A DNA stretch of 64,000 nt from Oegoconia quadripuncta (GCA_949316235.1 OX438758.1:5551731-5615730), one strand, 5' to 3'. Positions 12,901 to 22,412 are shown, counted from the first letter of the stretch. Numbers and translations are program-made. The notes: generated by a model not told the origin, from the letters alone.

Positions 12901-15900
12901 TACAAATGCGACCGTCACAACGCAACAATCACATGACCCAACGCTTTATTCGATAGTGGTTTTGTAACAATAAAAAAACAACAACTATGCCAATACCTTC
13001 TATCCCACTTACCTAATATGCCCTATTTTTTCCTTATGGTAAGAAAACTCATCCGGTATAGGTTAAGCAATATCTATGACATGGGTATTAATCAGTCCCA
13101 ATGGTACGACGTGTCTCATTTGTGAAACTATTGCTTCTTCTGTCATTAGCGTTATCTCCGAGTTTAATATTGACTACATAAAAAAAATGGCATTAAAATC
13201 GAACTACGCATACTGAGGTTTTCTTTTTATGGACGACGGATTCGTGCTTGACCTCAATCACACCTGATGTTAAATGAAGGGTGGAAGCGTACTGACCCGG
13301 AAACCCCAGCACATTTGGGGGACTGCTATCTTATCTCGGACAACCGGAACACAACAATGCTATTAACATTGCTATTTGGCGGCAGGTTTAGATAAGATGG
13401 TGGTAGCTAGCCGGCGGACATTTAAAATGCCCTACCACCAACCAAACCGAGCATTTAAACATGTACCCCGCTGGGGATCGAACCCGTGACCTCCGAATCG
13501 TACACCCCATGTTGTTTACATTGAGCCACGGAGGCCGTTTAGATACGTTTGAGATCGTTTATTGCCCGTGGTCCGATCGCCGAGTTCTACTGGTCGATCC
13601 ATGGGCAATTGTTTTTGCCTGTGGTTCTATCAATCGGACCACGGGCAAATCAAATTGCCCATAGTCATATCAGTAGTACTAAGGGCAACTTTGTTTACCC
13701 GTAGTTCTATTAAATACGACTTAGTACTATATTAATTCTGTGATATGACGGTAAAGACTGGATACATACACACAAAGCCGTCAAACACAACACCCCTCGT
13801 TTGTTCGTCGGGGGGTTAAAAATACAATATTAATATAGCATTGCTGTGGTCCCATTGGTTAAGATATAGCCAGTCCGCCAAAAAAGGTAAGGGGTTTCGG
13901 ATGAGGGCGCTTCCACCTTCGACCGAATTTTCACTTAACATGAGGGTAATGTTATCTTACCTTATGTATGTAGCTGTACTTGCCCGGAATGGGCATCGCA
14001 CCGGCCGCGGTCGGGTTCACCTTGCGGGGCTCCGAGCACACCTCCAGCGCGATGTTCACCTCGTCCAGATTCTGTAACAAGCAATCACATACATCACTCC
14101 ATGCTTGATGCGTTACTCTGTGTACCTTAACCCTCTTCGCTGAGAACCATTATCCTAATCCTCGCGTCTCCTCTGAGGGTATGGGCCATAATCATAGAAC
14201 AAAGTAAGTAGAGTGAAGCTAAACTCAGTCATATTTATTATACATACATATATAATGTCACGCCTGTTTCCCGTAGGGGTGGGCAGAGACCACAGACTTG
14301 CTACGATCCTGACACACCTCTTCTGCTTCCATATTTATTATCTCCTTTTCAAATAGAGAAAATAAGCAAAAATGCAGCATTGACAGTCTATTGCTACATT
14401 TTTAGTTTTTTCTCAGTTCGAAAAGGATGTAAATCACATAAAAGTTTGTTTAAAATTGGTAGTTATCATCCGAAATATATTTTTTTTTATTTATTGATCA
14501 AAATGCTTATAACAAAAATTACAAATCGTTTACATTTCCATCTTACGGAAAATTACTTAGAATATCGAAAGCTTTAAAGGTAAAGCCATTTTGATTTAAG
14601 AAAGGATTTGCACTTTTTTTTTATGCGCAACGGATTAGCACTTGACCTCAATCACACCTGATGTTACGTGAAGAATACTGGTAGAGAAAAACAAAAATAA
14701 AGAAATTATCTTCCAACGCGTGTAGCCTATCCCAATTCAGCTCCCCCTAATCCATACTTCAGTACGTAAACGACATATAAAAAAAATAATGACATGACAC
14801 AGGATTTATTAGTGAACGGCCTGCATTTTTATGTGCGCTGTTCCCATTCTTTACCTTTACTAATAGTCCAGTCAATATATGCATATTTAGGGGTGTAACT
14901 TCCTATAATCTTAAAGGCCCTGATTTTTTATACATAGAGTACCTAACCACCAACCAACCTGAGTACTGAAACATGCACCCCGCTGGGGATCGAACCCGCG
15001 ACCTCCGAATCGTAAACCCAATGTTGTTTACATGTTGAGCCGGTATGTAGATTTACAGAAATACACAATATGCTTTCGGGTTTTTTGATTTTTAAGCTCA
15101 TATTGTTATTGGAGTAAATAATAACATTTTTTAATGTACATAATAAGCCCATTTAGGCCACACATAAGAAGTTATTGTCGACTCTAGGTTTTTTTAGCAT
15201 TCGAATACAAACGAGCTATACGGCAAATTAGGGATCGCTCGCAAAAATGTACGCAGTACGGCTGCTGGTTAAAGGTTAATAGAATAATTTAGGTAAATAA
15301 CTACCAGACTCCATCCAAAACAAGACGTAAAGTGCAGAGTTAATTTACGTAAACAATAGCAGTTTTTAGCGTGACCGATCTACCCTCGATTCAGCAGGAT
15401 GCAGCCGCACAATAGTGCAGGCACGTTAGATCAAGGTTGCGCGCACCGCCGTGATCGCTCGACCGAGACTTACGTGCTGTGCAATTATTTATTAGTTGCT
15501 AGCTTCGCGGCCGCAGCTTTGCCTGCGTGGAATAACATTATGGCGGACAATTTAAAAACCATGTCAAAGCAACATTGTCAAAAAAAGGTTATTACAAAAT
15601 TAGTGACTACCTGAATGACAAAAACGCTTGGTATACTTCGCCCAGCTCCCAAAAAGTATACAATTGTATTAGTTGTACTTTTATATATATAGAAAAGAAA
15701 AATGATCCTGTGGGTTTCTTGCGCCGCTTCTTTTCCCACAGATGATTTCATCTGATGATGATATCATGTACCTTACGTTGAAATAAATGCTTGAAGTTTG
15801 TGTTTCATTGGTTTATCTAACTACTCACTTTACCGGGATAATAAATATATTATGTTTTAATCCAGGGTATGTTTCTATCTATATACAAAATTTCATCCAT

Positions 15901-18900
15901 ATCCATTCATCCGTTTTGCCGTGATTGAGCAACAAACAAATACACAAACAAACATCCAAACTTTTGCATTTATAATGTTAGATATTAGTTAGAAGTTACA
16001 TTAGATTACATTACATTTTCAAGGTTCCACATTCGATTCGTAAGCCGTATGGTTCCCAGCAGAGAAGAATTAATGCAACCGGTTTGTTCTTGTGGCTGTC
16101 GTAAAAGGCAACTGAGACATATTGGGTATTTACGTATGAAATTGGAGTTTTTTTTCTTCGTTAATCATATGCACCAATTCCTGCGATTTTCAAAGCTATA
16201 TCCAAATTTTTTTTATATTTGGAAAATGGAATAATATTTCAAGGTTTCACATGAAATATTTTTTAATAGCTGGGCTAAATGACAATAAAAAAAAATTTTA
16301 CAGAGCTCTTTTCATGTGCTTCCCATAATCATTTCTTAAGATTCGCTGTAACTTCTATAAAGCGGTTACTTTTAAAAATTAACGCTGCCTGTACTTAACT
16401 TAATCTTATACGATAATACACACAAAGTTTAGCTAAATTTGGATTTGCCGTTCCCAATAAAAAATCAAAAATGTTTGTATGGAGAAAACAGTCATAATTA
16501 AATTCTTCATATAAAATGCCAATCTCATAGGTGAGGACCTAATACAAGTGTTGGGCAGCACAATTGATGGAAATCTCTCAAAAAAATTTGCATTCGCCAA
16601 CCAGCATGCCCAACGTGACGATTGCAAATGTGATGCAAACCGCGCCATGAGAGAGACTTGAGGTGCTGAAGCAGTGGAGTTCAATAGCCGATTAACGTCT
16701 ATTAGGGTCCGATTACGGTTTTCTTTTTTTTATGCACAACGGATTGGTACTTAACCTCAATCACACCTGATGTTAAGTGAAGATGAGGTCGAAGGTGGAA
16801 GCGTACTGACCCGGAAACCTCAACACATTTGGGGGACTGGCTATCTTATCTCTGACAACCGGAACACAACAATGCTATTAACATTGCTGCTTGGCGGCAG
16901 ATTTAGATAAGATGGTGGTAGCTAGCCAGGCGGACATTTTTAAAATGCCCTACCACCCACCGAATTTTAATAAAATTATTTTAAAAGTTTAGAATATAAA
17001 TTGCAGGAATTTATTAGCAGGGGTGAGGGTACCTATTGCTTACAGTCTAGATATTAATTATGTTAACTAAGCAATCGTCTTTTACGACATGCGTAGGCAG
17101 TATGTCGCGACAAGAGACGCCATAAATTGAGTTCTTTGGCCTAGATGAACTTAAATTATAGATTCAATTCAATATCGTATCGTAGATCGCGCCTTCATGA
17201 TCCTTGACAGCATTTACTTCCGTCTCCAGAGTTGCCAGTTCTCGAAAGAGGTAATACAATATGGGCAGATAGCAATATATTGTAGGGCAAAGTCACTTGG
17301 TCTTTGGGCGTCGCAGACTGCATTCAGATCTTCCAAAAAGTGGGGAGGTTTTTATGTGTGTTCCGCAATATGCCCGATATTTAGGAATCGCTTTTAATAA
17401 TTATTTTTTTAAAGCAAAACAAACAAAATTTAGTCTTTCCGGCACCACACCTTCAATAACTGTATTGTATTTTCAATTAATTTTCCTTAAAAGTGCAGTC
17501 AATAAAATTGTTTGGCATGACTATGTATCATTACAAACAATTAGTCACCACTACGCTCTTGAATTGTTAGCACCTAGTTAAATTGTTTTTGTTCCATGAT
17601 TAACATTTGCTGAATGAACTTGATAGGTATATTAGCTATTTAGTGTTAGAACAACAAGGTACACAATATACAGTAAAATCCAAGCCGTTCGACAACCTTT
17701 GGGGGCTAATTTTCTCTTCATGACCAACATTTTACAAGAGAGCAACTACACGTAACAACGCGAATAACAGCTGTTCCGTAGAAATGTTCCATTGTGAGGC
17801 TACAATCTTCACAGTGAAATTCAGCTATTTTGATTGACCTCAAATACTGTAGTCTCCAATAGTATAGCTTTATAGGGCTGTGAGACATGGACTTTAACAC
17901 AAAGAGATAGGGAAAGGTTAGAGGCAATCGAGATGTGGTGCTGGAGACGAATGGGGGGAATAAGCTGGACCGAGAAGAGAACAAATGAAGAGGTGTTAAT
18001 GATGGTAAATGAAGAAGAGATGGAGAACCGAAGACGAAAGATGATAGGTCACTTGATACGACACGATATTTTTTTGAAGAGCATAATTGAGGGAAAGATT
18101 GAAGGAAAGAGAGGAAGGGGAAGACCTAGACGCAATTACTTTGACCAAGCGAAAGAAAAGGTGAATGTCGTCAAATCGTAAATCGGAAAGTAGAGAGACG
18201 TGGTCATTATCCACCGACAAGAGCATAGCTTTTAAGTTGAAGAAGATGTCTCCAATATTTTTAGTGAGGAATCTGGCGTCACTTGATGCTGCTAAAGCAG
18301 TATTCTTTCTTTTTGCGCTGCGAGAGATATTTCCATAGTATTTGTTTATATTCATGGGTACCTCTTCAGGCCACAAAGTTTGTCAAACATTTCACCCTAT
18401 ATAACACAATATCTGAAATGCTACTGGCAATATCACATGATCCACAATTATGTATTGTTATTTCCACATGCACACATACACAATATAAAGCCTTTAAAAA
18501 GAAGAGTAGGTTCTGAATTCGATTTTTTTATCGTTATTATAGTTTTCTTTTATTTATGCACAACGGGTTAGCACTTGACCTCAATCACACCTGATGTTAA
18601 GTGAAGATGAGTAGTAGAAGTATATGTAAGTATTGATCCATAAAATCTTCGCCAGCTGTGAACCATTTTCGACAATTCGAACACAAACCTATTGAAGTCG
18701 GTTGTTTGCTAAATTATTCGTTATTTATAAATAAATTAACATATTAACCAATTTAATATTATAATCCCGAAGTTAAAATTATACCGGGAATGCTGTCATC
18801 AAAAATAAGAGCACTCATTTGCCAGTTCAGTGATCTGTTATCATCTGCTGAATAATAATGGAGGTACCGGCGACAGGGTGAAGGACAAAATTATTGTGAG

Positions 18901-21900
18901 GCGTTAGGTATTATTTATAATTGTTGTAGCTTTGGATAGCATAATTTTGCTTAAAATATGTTCTATATTTATAAAAGTATCATGATTGTATTGTCTTAGT
19001 CACAAGTGTGGCGAATAGCTGGCCTTAACAGCAAACTACATAAAAGAATTTAGCAATATTCCACAACATTAATTTGGCTTTAAGGGAGAGATTTCAACTG
19101 GGGAACAGTGGCCAGACGAGTCAATACAATAATAAACGCACTGGAGAGGAAAGAATACTGTACACTCGTATTTTTAGACAAGCTTTCGACAAGATTTGGT
19201 TCATGGGATATATATAGTTACTTTTAAAGTCATACCTGGGGAATAAACCCATCAATAACTTTTATATAGAGCTTCATAGTATAAAAACAGAGCATATCTC
19301 AGGGTTCAGTATTGGACCCTACATTATATAATATACACAGCTGTCATAAAAGAAGCAAAATGTGTTCATTGTATAACAACAAAAAATTTATGATATGCCT
19401 TCTAAATTTTTCAATAGCATCTATTTCTATTGTCTTTTGAGACAACTCACAATATGGTGAGTGAAAAAAATTTAAAAAATCAACACGTTCACCCGCCTTC
19501 GACACGAAAAGAAGAAGGTGACCAAAGCGAAATCAGTGCTAAACAAAAATGAAATAGATAGATGCAAGAAGTCGAGTTGTGAAAAATTACTCGCCTTCAT
19601 TTTTATCAAAATTACATAATTAACCGAATCTTAACTGGTGATGTGCATATATCACAACTATGAAATACTTACCAGCACAATAGGCACAGTTTTCAGCTTG
19701 GTCCATTGTATTCTGAACGAGGCACGATTGCATTTAGCTGAAGTGAGTCGCACCCAGCCGGGCAGCTCGAGCAGGTCAGTCAGTAGCTCCTCATCTAGGG
19801 TCAGGTCATGGAGTTCTCCAGACCCTCGCAGTGCTGACAGTGAGATCTGCTCTGGTGACAGGTTCTTCGTATATCTGTCAGGGTAATTGTCAGTTATGTA
19901 ATTTGTTATATAGAGAATTTAATAGTAATGAATTTGTTAATTATATGTTCCTGTGTTCAGCAGTGGACGTGCCGTGGCTAAAATAATTAAAATATGCTAA
20001 CACACAGCGCCATCTAGTTCCACACTAAGAGCCTAGGTTTGTGTTATGGATTTTGGTTTGTCGATTTCGCTTGGTCGAAATACAACTTTCCCATTGTCAC
20101 TCCTGGTCGCGCGCGACAAACGCTGTCATGCTACGGGGGCAAGTAGTAGAAGAAGTTGACCTTGAAATGACTTGTCTATTCGCTCTGTCTCGCTGATTTT
20201 GGTGTCTTTGTTACTATTGTTGTCAAGTGCAGTTTAAACTGTATTTACGTAGAGTTTTTTTTGTGAATTTTGCTTTCGGACCTTTTTCGGTATGAAGCAC
20301 TTGCTCTAGTCAAATAAATTTTTGTAGGTTAATTGCCAGTAATGTGGACAAGTTTCCAAGATAGGTACAAAGTATTTTTATTCAGTGAGTTTTTGGAGTA
20401 AAAGGCCCGAAAAGTTGGAGGTAAGATATGATCTACATAAAAAATGGGTCATCTCTTTTCTTTTTCCAGGAAAGTATTTGTGCAAACTCCTAACTGACAT
20501 TTTATTCTCAAAGACTATTTAGTTGGCCATATTCACAAAAAAAATCTACGCTCTCTAGTCTTATAATTCCGGGCGCAAAAAAAAAATTATGTGGATTTTT
20601 TAGTAACAGTAATTTATTTAAAATACGATTTTCTCAAAAACTATCAACTTTCGCGAAACATACATGGGGCCTGTCGGTTAATCCATGGAGGCCTCTATTG
20701 ATAATTTTCGTTTGATCCATAAGAAAAGCGACACCGTGTATTTATAAGGTTTTTTATTTTAATTATAGTAAGTGTTATATGTATCTTTGTATGTATTCTA
20801 CTATACATATGTATTTTCTATGCATCGTCTATGTACCTGCTGATATTTAAAGTTATTCACCTTTTACTTTGCACTATCAAACTACGTATTAAAAAGCTTC
20901 TTTAATTGAGGTTGTCTGGAAGAAATCGCTATCAGCGATAAAACCGCCTTTGTACACTTTATCATGCATGTTAAATGTTCTTTGTATTTTATTTTTGTGT
21001 GCAATAAAGAATTTAATAATAATAATAACTTATTAAGTAAAAAATCAAAAAATAATTTACTTATTTAAAACTGTTGAGTGATACAAACAATTTATTTATT
21101 ACTATTATATTATTATAGATGAGCAGCATTACTGCTGGTATGTCTATGTCACAATGTTGGAAGAGTTCACATTGTTCATTATGTTGTTATTCAGGCAATA
21201 TTTAAGTCATCACTAGTTTTTTAATAATTTATCCAATCTATTCTTGAACGAATTCACTGATTGGGCGGAGACAACCTCTTCCGGCAGTTTATTCCAGGCC
21301 TGAACAACATGGTTGCTCAGAAAGTGATGGGCGACATTGATGTCAGCTTATAATATTACAAAGACTACTTTATTTTTTTATGCGCTAAAATTCACTATAT
21401 CATTTATGTTAAATGTTCTTTGTATTTTATAATGTGTGCAATAAAGAATTTAATAATAACAAGGTTCAATAAGATAAAAAGTAGGTTATAGGTTTTAGCG
21501 GCCTTGATTTCTGCAACTCGACGCAGCTTGCGCCTATTTTGCTTAATAAGAAAAAAAAAGATTGATAAGATAAAAAATAATTAAATAATATTAGAAAGCA
21601 AATGCGGTCAGGAAGAAACAGAGGAGTTTCTACTACAATGTTAGGATATGTGAATTTTGTTATTTAAGTAATTTTAAATAAATGTAAAATCAATTGTAAC
21701 AAAATAAATAAGCACACAGCTGAGATAAGCAATTGTCTTCTATTTGTGGAGATTGAGGATATTTTAGAAACTGTATCAAGCCAACCAGTGACCTTTGAAA
21801 GGACCTTAGTACTCTATTTTTAGTACATTCTGCAAGTTGAAGCTATGCCATAGCAAAGGTCAATGTAGGTGGTTCTCTTAAAGTCACAATATACCTACCT

Positions 21901-22412
21901 AAAGAAGTATTTTACCACCATAACATATTCTATGGCCAACATGTTAATTAATCATTAAAATTTCAAAGTAAGAGTACAGTAAAACCCATGGGAGTGAAGC
22001 TACTGTGATTACATCTTAAATTCTCATGTTAAAATTGCAGAAGGTCCTATATCAGGTTATAAACATATGGTGCAAGATAACTACGTACTCAATTATTTAC
22101 TCAGATAATGTTTATACATTGTAAGAACAGATATTGGTAGGTACTTAGGTACCTAAAATAGATATTTGGTTCTGGTAAATAACAATGAAAGTTGGTATGA
22201 AGTGTCTAATTCCTCCCTAAGGTCAAATTGTTTACATAGGCTGACTCAAAATTTGGGGTAAATCTAATGTCTAAACACATGTATTGTTATCGCGGTTAGC
22301 CAAATTAATTCAATTATTATCGGAAATCTGACGAGACGAAACAAGAATAGAGTAAATGCCAAACGTACCTTGATAGGTGCTTCAATAATTGGTTCTTTAT
22401 TATAGTAACCAT
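752..22412 (-). CDS. BLTP3: BLTP3/UHRF1BP1-family bridge-like lipid transfer protein, N-terminal part (7 exons, 3' end off the window)
   Basis: Seven minus-strand exons join in frame: 22412-22369, 19874-19673, 14071-13961, 9765-9688, 5122-5018, 2266-2140 and 912-752. Together they give 828 nt, or 276 codons, without a stop. Every junction has GT-AG sites and matching phase. The protein opens [20 protein letters not shown] and continues with the hallmark blocks of human UHRF1BP1/BLTP3A as I remember them: NLSP near residue 20, LELPGWVRL near 55, QWTKLKT near 73, then [12 protein letters not shown] and [12 protein letters not shown] near 235-255. This is the chorein_N end of a rod-shaped protein that moves phospholipids between membranes at endosome/early secretory contacts (family knowledge). 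The N-terminal end is complete and most of the protein lies beyond position 1. Introns of 2-6 kb are packed with transposons, but none interrupts an exon. The fly homologue is, I believe, CG34126. Confidence 0.92.
1225..1632 (+). mobile_element. 5S rRNA-headed SINE (probable)
   Basis: GAAGTTAAGAAACG...GGCTAGTCCTGGGGTGGGTGACCA (1231-1274) matches the internal promoter half of 5S rRNA (box A GAAGTTAAGCAACG and box C TGGATGGGTGACC) with a few changes. A non-5S body follows, ending GATAATAAATATTCATTCATTC, a LINE-like repeat tail. BLTP3 intron 6. Confidence 0.55.
2140..2266 (-). CDS. BLTP3: BLTP3 exon 6
   Basis: 127 nt, acceptor TTTGCAG|GAA and donor TGTCAG|GTACTT. Encodes [11 protein letters not shown] through [20 protein letters not shown] and LS, plus one base of the next codon. 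Confidence 0.9.
2285..2725 (-). repeat. Dispersed repeat R3 (split by SINE-A)
   Basis: CCCGACGGCATGCCATGTAG to ACCCTCCTTCCTT, resuming with GGGCAGTCGGGTAA. Other copies: 9903-9962 (-), 27440-27560 (-), 34545-34620 (+), 42335-42785 (+, split), 60418-60600 (-), 62980-63200 (+). Non-coding, class unknown. Confidence 0.6.
2428..2706 (+). mobile_element. SINE-A, full length
   Basis: Head at 2428, B box at 2480, tail (TATT)n at 2683-2705. It is inserted in dispersed repeat R3: CCTCCTTCCTT on the left and CCTTGGGCAGTCGGG on the right are contiguous elsewhere. Confidence 0.87.
3303..3412 (+). mobile_element. PIF/Harbinger-like MITE, internally deleted
   Basis: GAGCCCATATTAATAAACCG and TCTCAAGATTGAGA match the left end, and TTGTATTGAGACTGAG the right part. 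About 200 bp in the middle is gone. Confidence 0.65.
3428..3676 (+). mobile_element. SINE-B
   Basis: Complete head ACCGCCTCCGTGGCTCAATG. About 80 bp of the 3' part is deleted after GTTGTCAGA. Confidence 0.87.
3690..4180. other. Unassigned, with a short dispersed repeat
   Basis: AATATCTCTGACTACCCCATTTTGGATAAAGGTC-type words (3727-3776) recur at 44868-44925, in part at 11605-11720 and inverted at 49262-49292, so this is an old repeat. The remainder shows nothing recognisable. Confidence 0.4.
4181..4406 (-). mobile_element. SINE-A2 subfamily
   Basis: A second subfamily with the head CGACCGGTTGGTGTAGTGGA and the tail domain GGGACTAGATGATTGGTG. Lies in BLTP3 intron 5. Confidence 0.85.
4478..4700 (-). 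mobile_element. LINE 3' UTR fragment with stem-loop
   Basis: CACTTTATTGCACAAC reads as GTTGTGCAATAAAGTG on the minus strand, with (GTATT)n tail and stem-loop at 4573-4587. Lies in BLTP3 intron 5. Confidence 0.72.
5018..5122 (-). CDS. BLTP3: BLTP3 exon 5
   Basis: 105 nt = 35 codons, acceptor TTCGCAG|ATC and donor TTTAAA|GTAAGT. Contains [20 protein letters not shown], which matches the GDLRFTRIQDP...LTFKE block of vertebrate members. This block was predicted to lie between exons 4 and 6, and it was found there. Confidence 0.9.
5500..5768 (+). mobile_element. SINE-B
   Basis: Head complete; about 60 bp missing after GGTACATGTTTC. Confidence 0.85.
5926..5953 (+). repeat. (GACT)n microsatellite near the Helitron 5' end
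   Basis: Seven GACT repeats, 22 bp after the Helitron 5' TC. Confidence 0.95.
6754..6984 (+). repeat. 14 bp minisatellite (AAAGTCGAAGGCTC)n, copy 1
   Basis: About 16 near-identical 14-mers. Because 14 is not a multiple of 3, it translates as a 14-residue Lys/Arg/Ser-rich repeat, which is an artefact. Confidence 0.95.
6995..7239 (+). repeat. 12/6 bp minisatellite (AAAGTCATAGTC)n, copy 1
   Basis: Alternating AAAGTC and ATAGTC hexamers with occasional extra ATAGTC or GTC variants. It follows directly on the 14 bp array. Confidence 0.95.
8013..8230 (+). repeat. 14 bp minisatellite, copy 2
   Basis: Same array as 6754-6984 but one 14-mer shorter, so the array changed length after the 1.26 kb unit was duplicated. 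Confidence 0.95.
8239..8501 (+). repeat. 12/6 bp minisatellite, copy 2
   Basis: Longer than copy 1 by a few hexamers. Otherwise the variant order is the same. Confidence 0.95.
8981..9436 (+). pseudogene. Helitron Pif1-like helicase, C-terminal remnant
   Basis: 151 codons. Residues about 5-40 ([20 protein letters not shown]) and 88-130 ([13 protein letters not shown]...[15 protein letters not shown]) are the last helicase motifs of Helitron RepHel proteins, including the T-I-N-K-S-Q-G-Q-T and Y-V-A-x-S-R boxes. The Rep nuclease and helicase motifs I-IV are absent. The 5' part has been replaced at about 8984 by the tandem-repeat array. Confidence 0.88.
9688..9765 (-). CDS. BLTP3: BLTP3 exon 4
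   Basis: 78 nt = 26 codons, acceptor TTTCAG|GTG and donor GTTCAG|GTTTGT. Encodes [20 protein letters not shown] and onward, matching the V-(V/I)-(D/E)-G-(I/M) strand of the family. The Helitron 3' end at 9665 lies only 22 bp beyond this donor. Confidence 0.88.
9966..10400 (+). other. Unassigned; possible transposon ORF relic
   Basis: After ATGGCTGATAG at 10189, two frames separated by a shift near 10220 read [11 protein letters not shown] and [29 protein letters not shown]. Looks protein-like, but I cannot name it. Confidence 0.25.
10640..10920 (-). pseudogene. LINE ORF2 tail with CCHC-like motif
   Basis: At 10869-10819 the minus strand encodes [17 protein letters not shown], the CxC...E-H-x-x-F-x-C motif found after the RT/RNase H part of I/R1-type LINEs. 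It is followed by [13 protein letters not shown] and further degraded sequence. Confidence 0.6.
11000..11292 (+). pseudogene. Retroelement RT C-terminal fragment ([10 protein letters not shown] type)
   Basis: [20 protein letters not shown], then [20 protein letters not shown] and ending [15 protein letters not shown] at 11290. This is the widespread tail of insect endonuclease-reverse transcriptase ORFs. It is open over 94 codons but 5'-truncated. Confidence 0.85.
11295..11373. repeat. Perfect palindrome and 13 bp hairpin after an RT fragment
   Basis: 11295-11318 is a perfect 24 bp palindrome built of ATGT/ACAT. 11343-11355 pairs perfectly with 11361-11373 (AACGTGCTCTCCG, loop TGGTT). Confidence 0.9.
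12073..12620 (-). mobile_element. SINE-A 3' half, split
   Basis: 12073-12131 (AGCGCCATCTAGTTCCACAC) and 12565-12620 are one SINE divided by the 12132-12564 insertion. The head is missing. Confidence 0.7.
12132..12564 (-). mobile_element. LINE 3' UTR-like insertion splitting a SINE-A
   Basis: Starts with ATAAGAATAAGAGAGTAAGAA (tail on the minus strand) and interrupts SINE-A between 12131 and 12565. The flanks TATGAATA/TAATGGATA look like a worn target duplication. No coding sequence. Confidence 0.5.
12654..13058 (+). mobile_element. Long-TIR MITE, copy 1
   Basis: 405 bp; inverted arms of about 75 bp start TACCGGTGAGTT and end AACTCATCCGGTA, with TA on both sides. The arms contain ATTAGGTAAGTGAAATAGAA. 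Confidence 0.78.
13228..13537 (-). mobile_element. SINE-B, full length
   Basis: ACCTCAATCACACCTGATGT at the 3' side, head GGCCTCCGTGGCTCAATG ending at 13537. BLTP3 intron 3. Confidence 0.88.
13562..13727. repeat. Tandem array of palindromic units (TTGCCC...GGGCAA)
   Basis: Units start at 13562, 13615, 13654 and 13694. The first three are each an inverted repeat, e.g. GCCCGTGGTCCGAT at 13564 and its exact complement at 13633-13646. Spacing is 53, 39 and 40 bp. No ORF. Confidence 0.8.
13961..14071 (-). CDS. BLTP3: BLTP3 exon 3
   Basis: 111 nt = 37 codons, phase 0 to 0, acceptor TTACAG|AATCTG and donor CATAAG|GTAAGA. Begins [16 protein letters not shown], the family's NLDE block, followed by a Pro/Gly-rich loop and a Tyr-rich end. 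GC-rich against its AT-rich surroundings. Confidence 0.9.
14257..14332 (-). mobile_element. Short fragment of the same RT C-terminus
   Basis: The minus strand reads the same EEVCQDRSK...YGKQA end as 11220-11290 with small deletions. Lies in BLTP3 intron 2. Confidence 0.75.
14622..14672 (-). mobile_element. SINE-B 3' scrap
   Basis: Only the T-rich tail and CACTTGACCTCAATCACACC. Confidence 0.75.
14943..15043 (-). mobile_element. SINE-B head fragment
   Basis: ACCAACCAACCTGAGTACTG to CATGTTGAGCC. Lacks the body. Confidence 0.78.
15490..15990 (-). mobile_element. Helitron-like element on the minus strand, with internal insertion
   Basis: GCTAGCTTCGCGGCCGCAGC... TTTGCCTGCGTGG (3' end) at 15497-15530, and the 5' end CATTTATAATGTTAGATATT at 15966-15985. 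15560-15825 is unrelated sequence. Confidence 0.5.
16132..16542 (+). mobile_element. Tc1/mariner-type MITE, copy 1
   Basis: 411 bp. Terminal inverted repeats of about 24 bp (TTGGGTATTTACGTATGAAA against TTAGGTCCTCACCTATGAGA) flanked by TA on both sides. Inserted in a LINE fragment whose halves are at 16020-16129 and 16545-16715. Confidence 0.8.
16545..16715 (+). mobile_element. LINE-type fragment flanking the MITE
   Basis: 'acaagtgttgggcagcac' to 'gtctattagggtccgattac'. The other half at 16020-16129 has GTCGTAAAAGGCAACTGAGA. The 46193-46370 copy is about 95% alike. Confidence 0.6.
16722..16968 (-). mobile_element. SINE-B body, head missing
   Basis: Full 3' half and body; stops at CCTACCACCCACC. 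Confidence 0.85.
16969..17865. other. BLTP3 intron 2, nothing assigned
   Basis: AT-rich. Short open frames at 17197-17581 have no recognisable motif. Confidence 0.4.
17866..18180 (+). pseudogene. LINE RT C-terminal fragment (EMWCWRRM type)
   Basis: Reads GCETWTL, then [34 protein letters not shown] and [20 protein letters not shown] to a stop at 18179. A known C-terminal block of insect RTE-like/endonuclease-RT proteins. A related scrap is at 55365-55447. Lies in BLTP3 intron 2. Confidence 0.82.
18548..18610 (-). mobile_element. SINE-B 3' scrap
   Basis: TTTATGCACAACGGGTTAGC to TGATGTTAAGTGAAGATGAG. Confidence 0.78.
19085..19350 (+). pseudogene. Degenerate Jockey-type RT core
   Basis: Broken frames show [20 protein letters not shown] (RT motif A), [14 protein letters not shown] and [15 protein letters not shown] (motif B). 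Several stops and frameshifts make this an old relic. Confidence 0.7.
19673..19874 (-). CDS. BLTP3: BLTP3 exon 2
   Basis: 202 nt, acceptor CTGACAG|A and donor GTGCTG|GTAAGT. It completes the Arg codon and then encodes 67 residues containing [28 protein letters not shown] and [14 protein letters not shown], the most conserved part of the chorein_N region. Ends in phase 0. Confidence 0.93.
19993..20052 (-). mobile_element. SINE-A tail-domain fragment
   Basis: ACACACAGCGCCATCTAGTT to GTGTTATGGATT only. Confidence 0.7.
20053..20814. other. BLTP3 intron 1, nothing assigned
   Basis: A GC-rich patch GTCGCGCGCGACAAACGCTG (20107) resembles ATCGCGCGCGACACTCAATG near 30800, hinting at a shared element. 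The rest is AT-rich. Confidence 0.35.
20815..21035 (+). mobile_element. LINE 3' UTR fragment with stem-loop
   Basis: Contains ATCGCT/AGCGAT (20925-20939) and ends TGTGCAATAAAGAATTTAATAATAATAA. The complement of the same family is at 35590-35815. An internally deleted copy is at 21385-21460. Confidence 0.75.
21213..21335 (-). pseudogene. LINE RT C-terminal fragment
   Basis: The minus strand reads [20 protein letters not shown] followed by [20 protein letters not shown] (21213), the standard C-terminus of CR1-like ORF2. Lies in BLTP3 intron 1. Confidence 0.8.
21385..21460 (+). mobile_element. LINE 3' terminal scrap
   Basis: ATGTTAAATGTTCTTTGTATTTTATAATGTGTGCAAT-type end identical to 20968-21020, lacking the stem-loop. 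Confidence 0.7.
21461..22368. other. BLTP3 intron 1, proximal part
   Basis: No mobile element or ORF recognised, unusual for this window. Could contain regulatory DNA. Confidence 0.35.
22369..22412 (-). CDS. BLTP3: BLTP3 exon 1 (start codon)
   Basis: ATG at 22412. The exon encodes 14 residues plus two bases of an Arg codon and ends CAAG|GTACGT. The start is chosen because the MxxIIKxQxLKHLS opening is the conserved N-terminus of the family. It is far too short for simple ORF finding. Confidence 0.92.
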
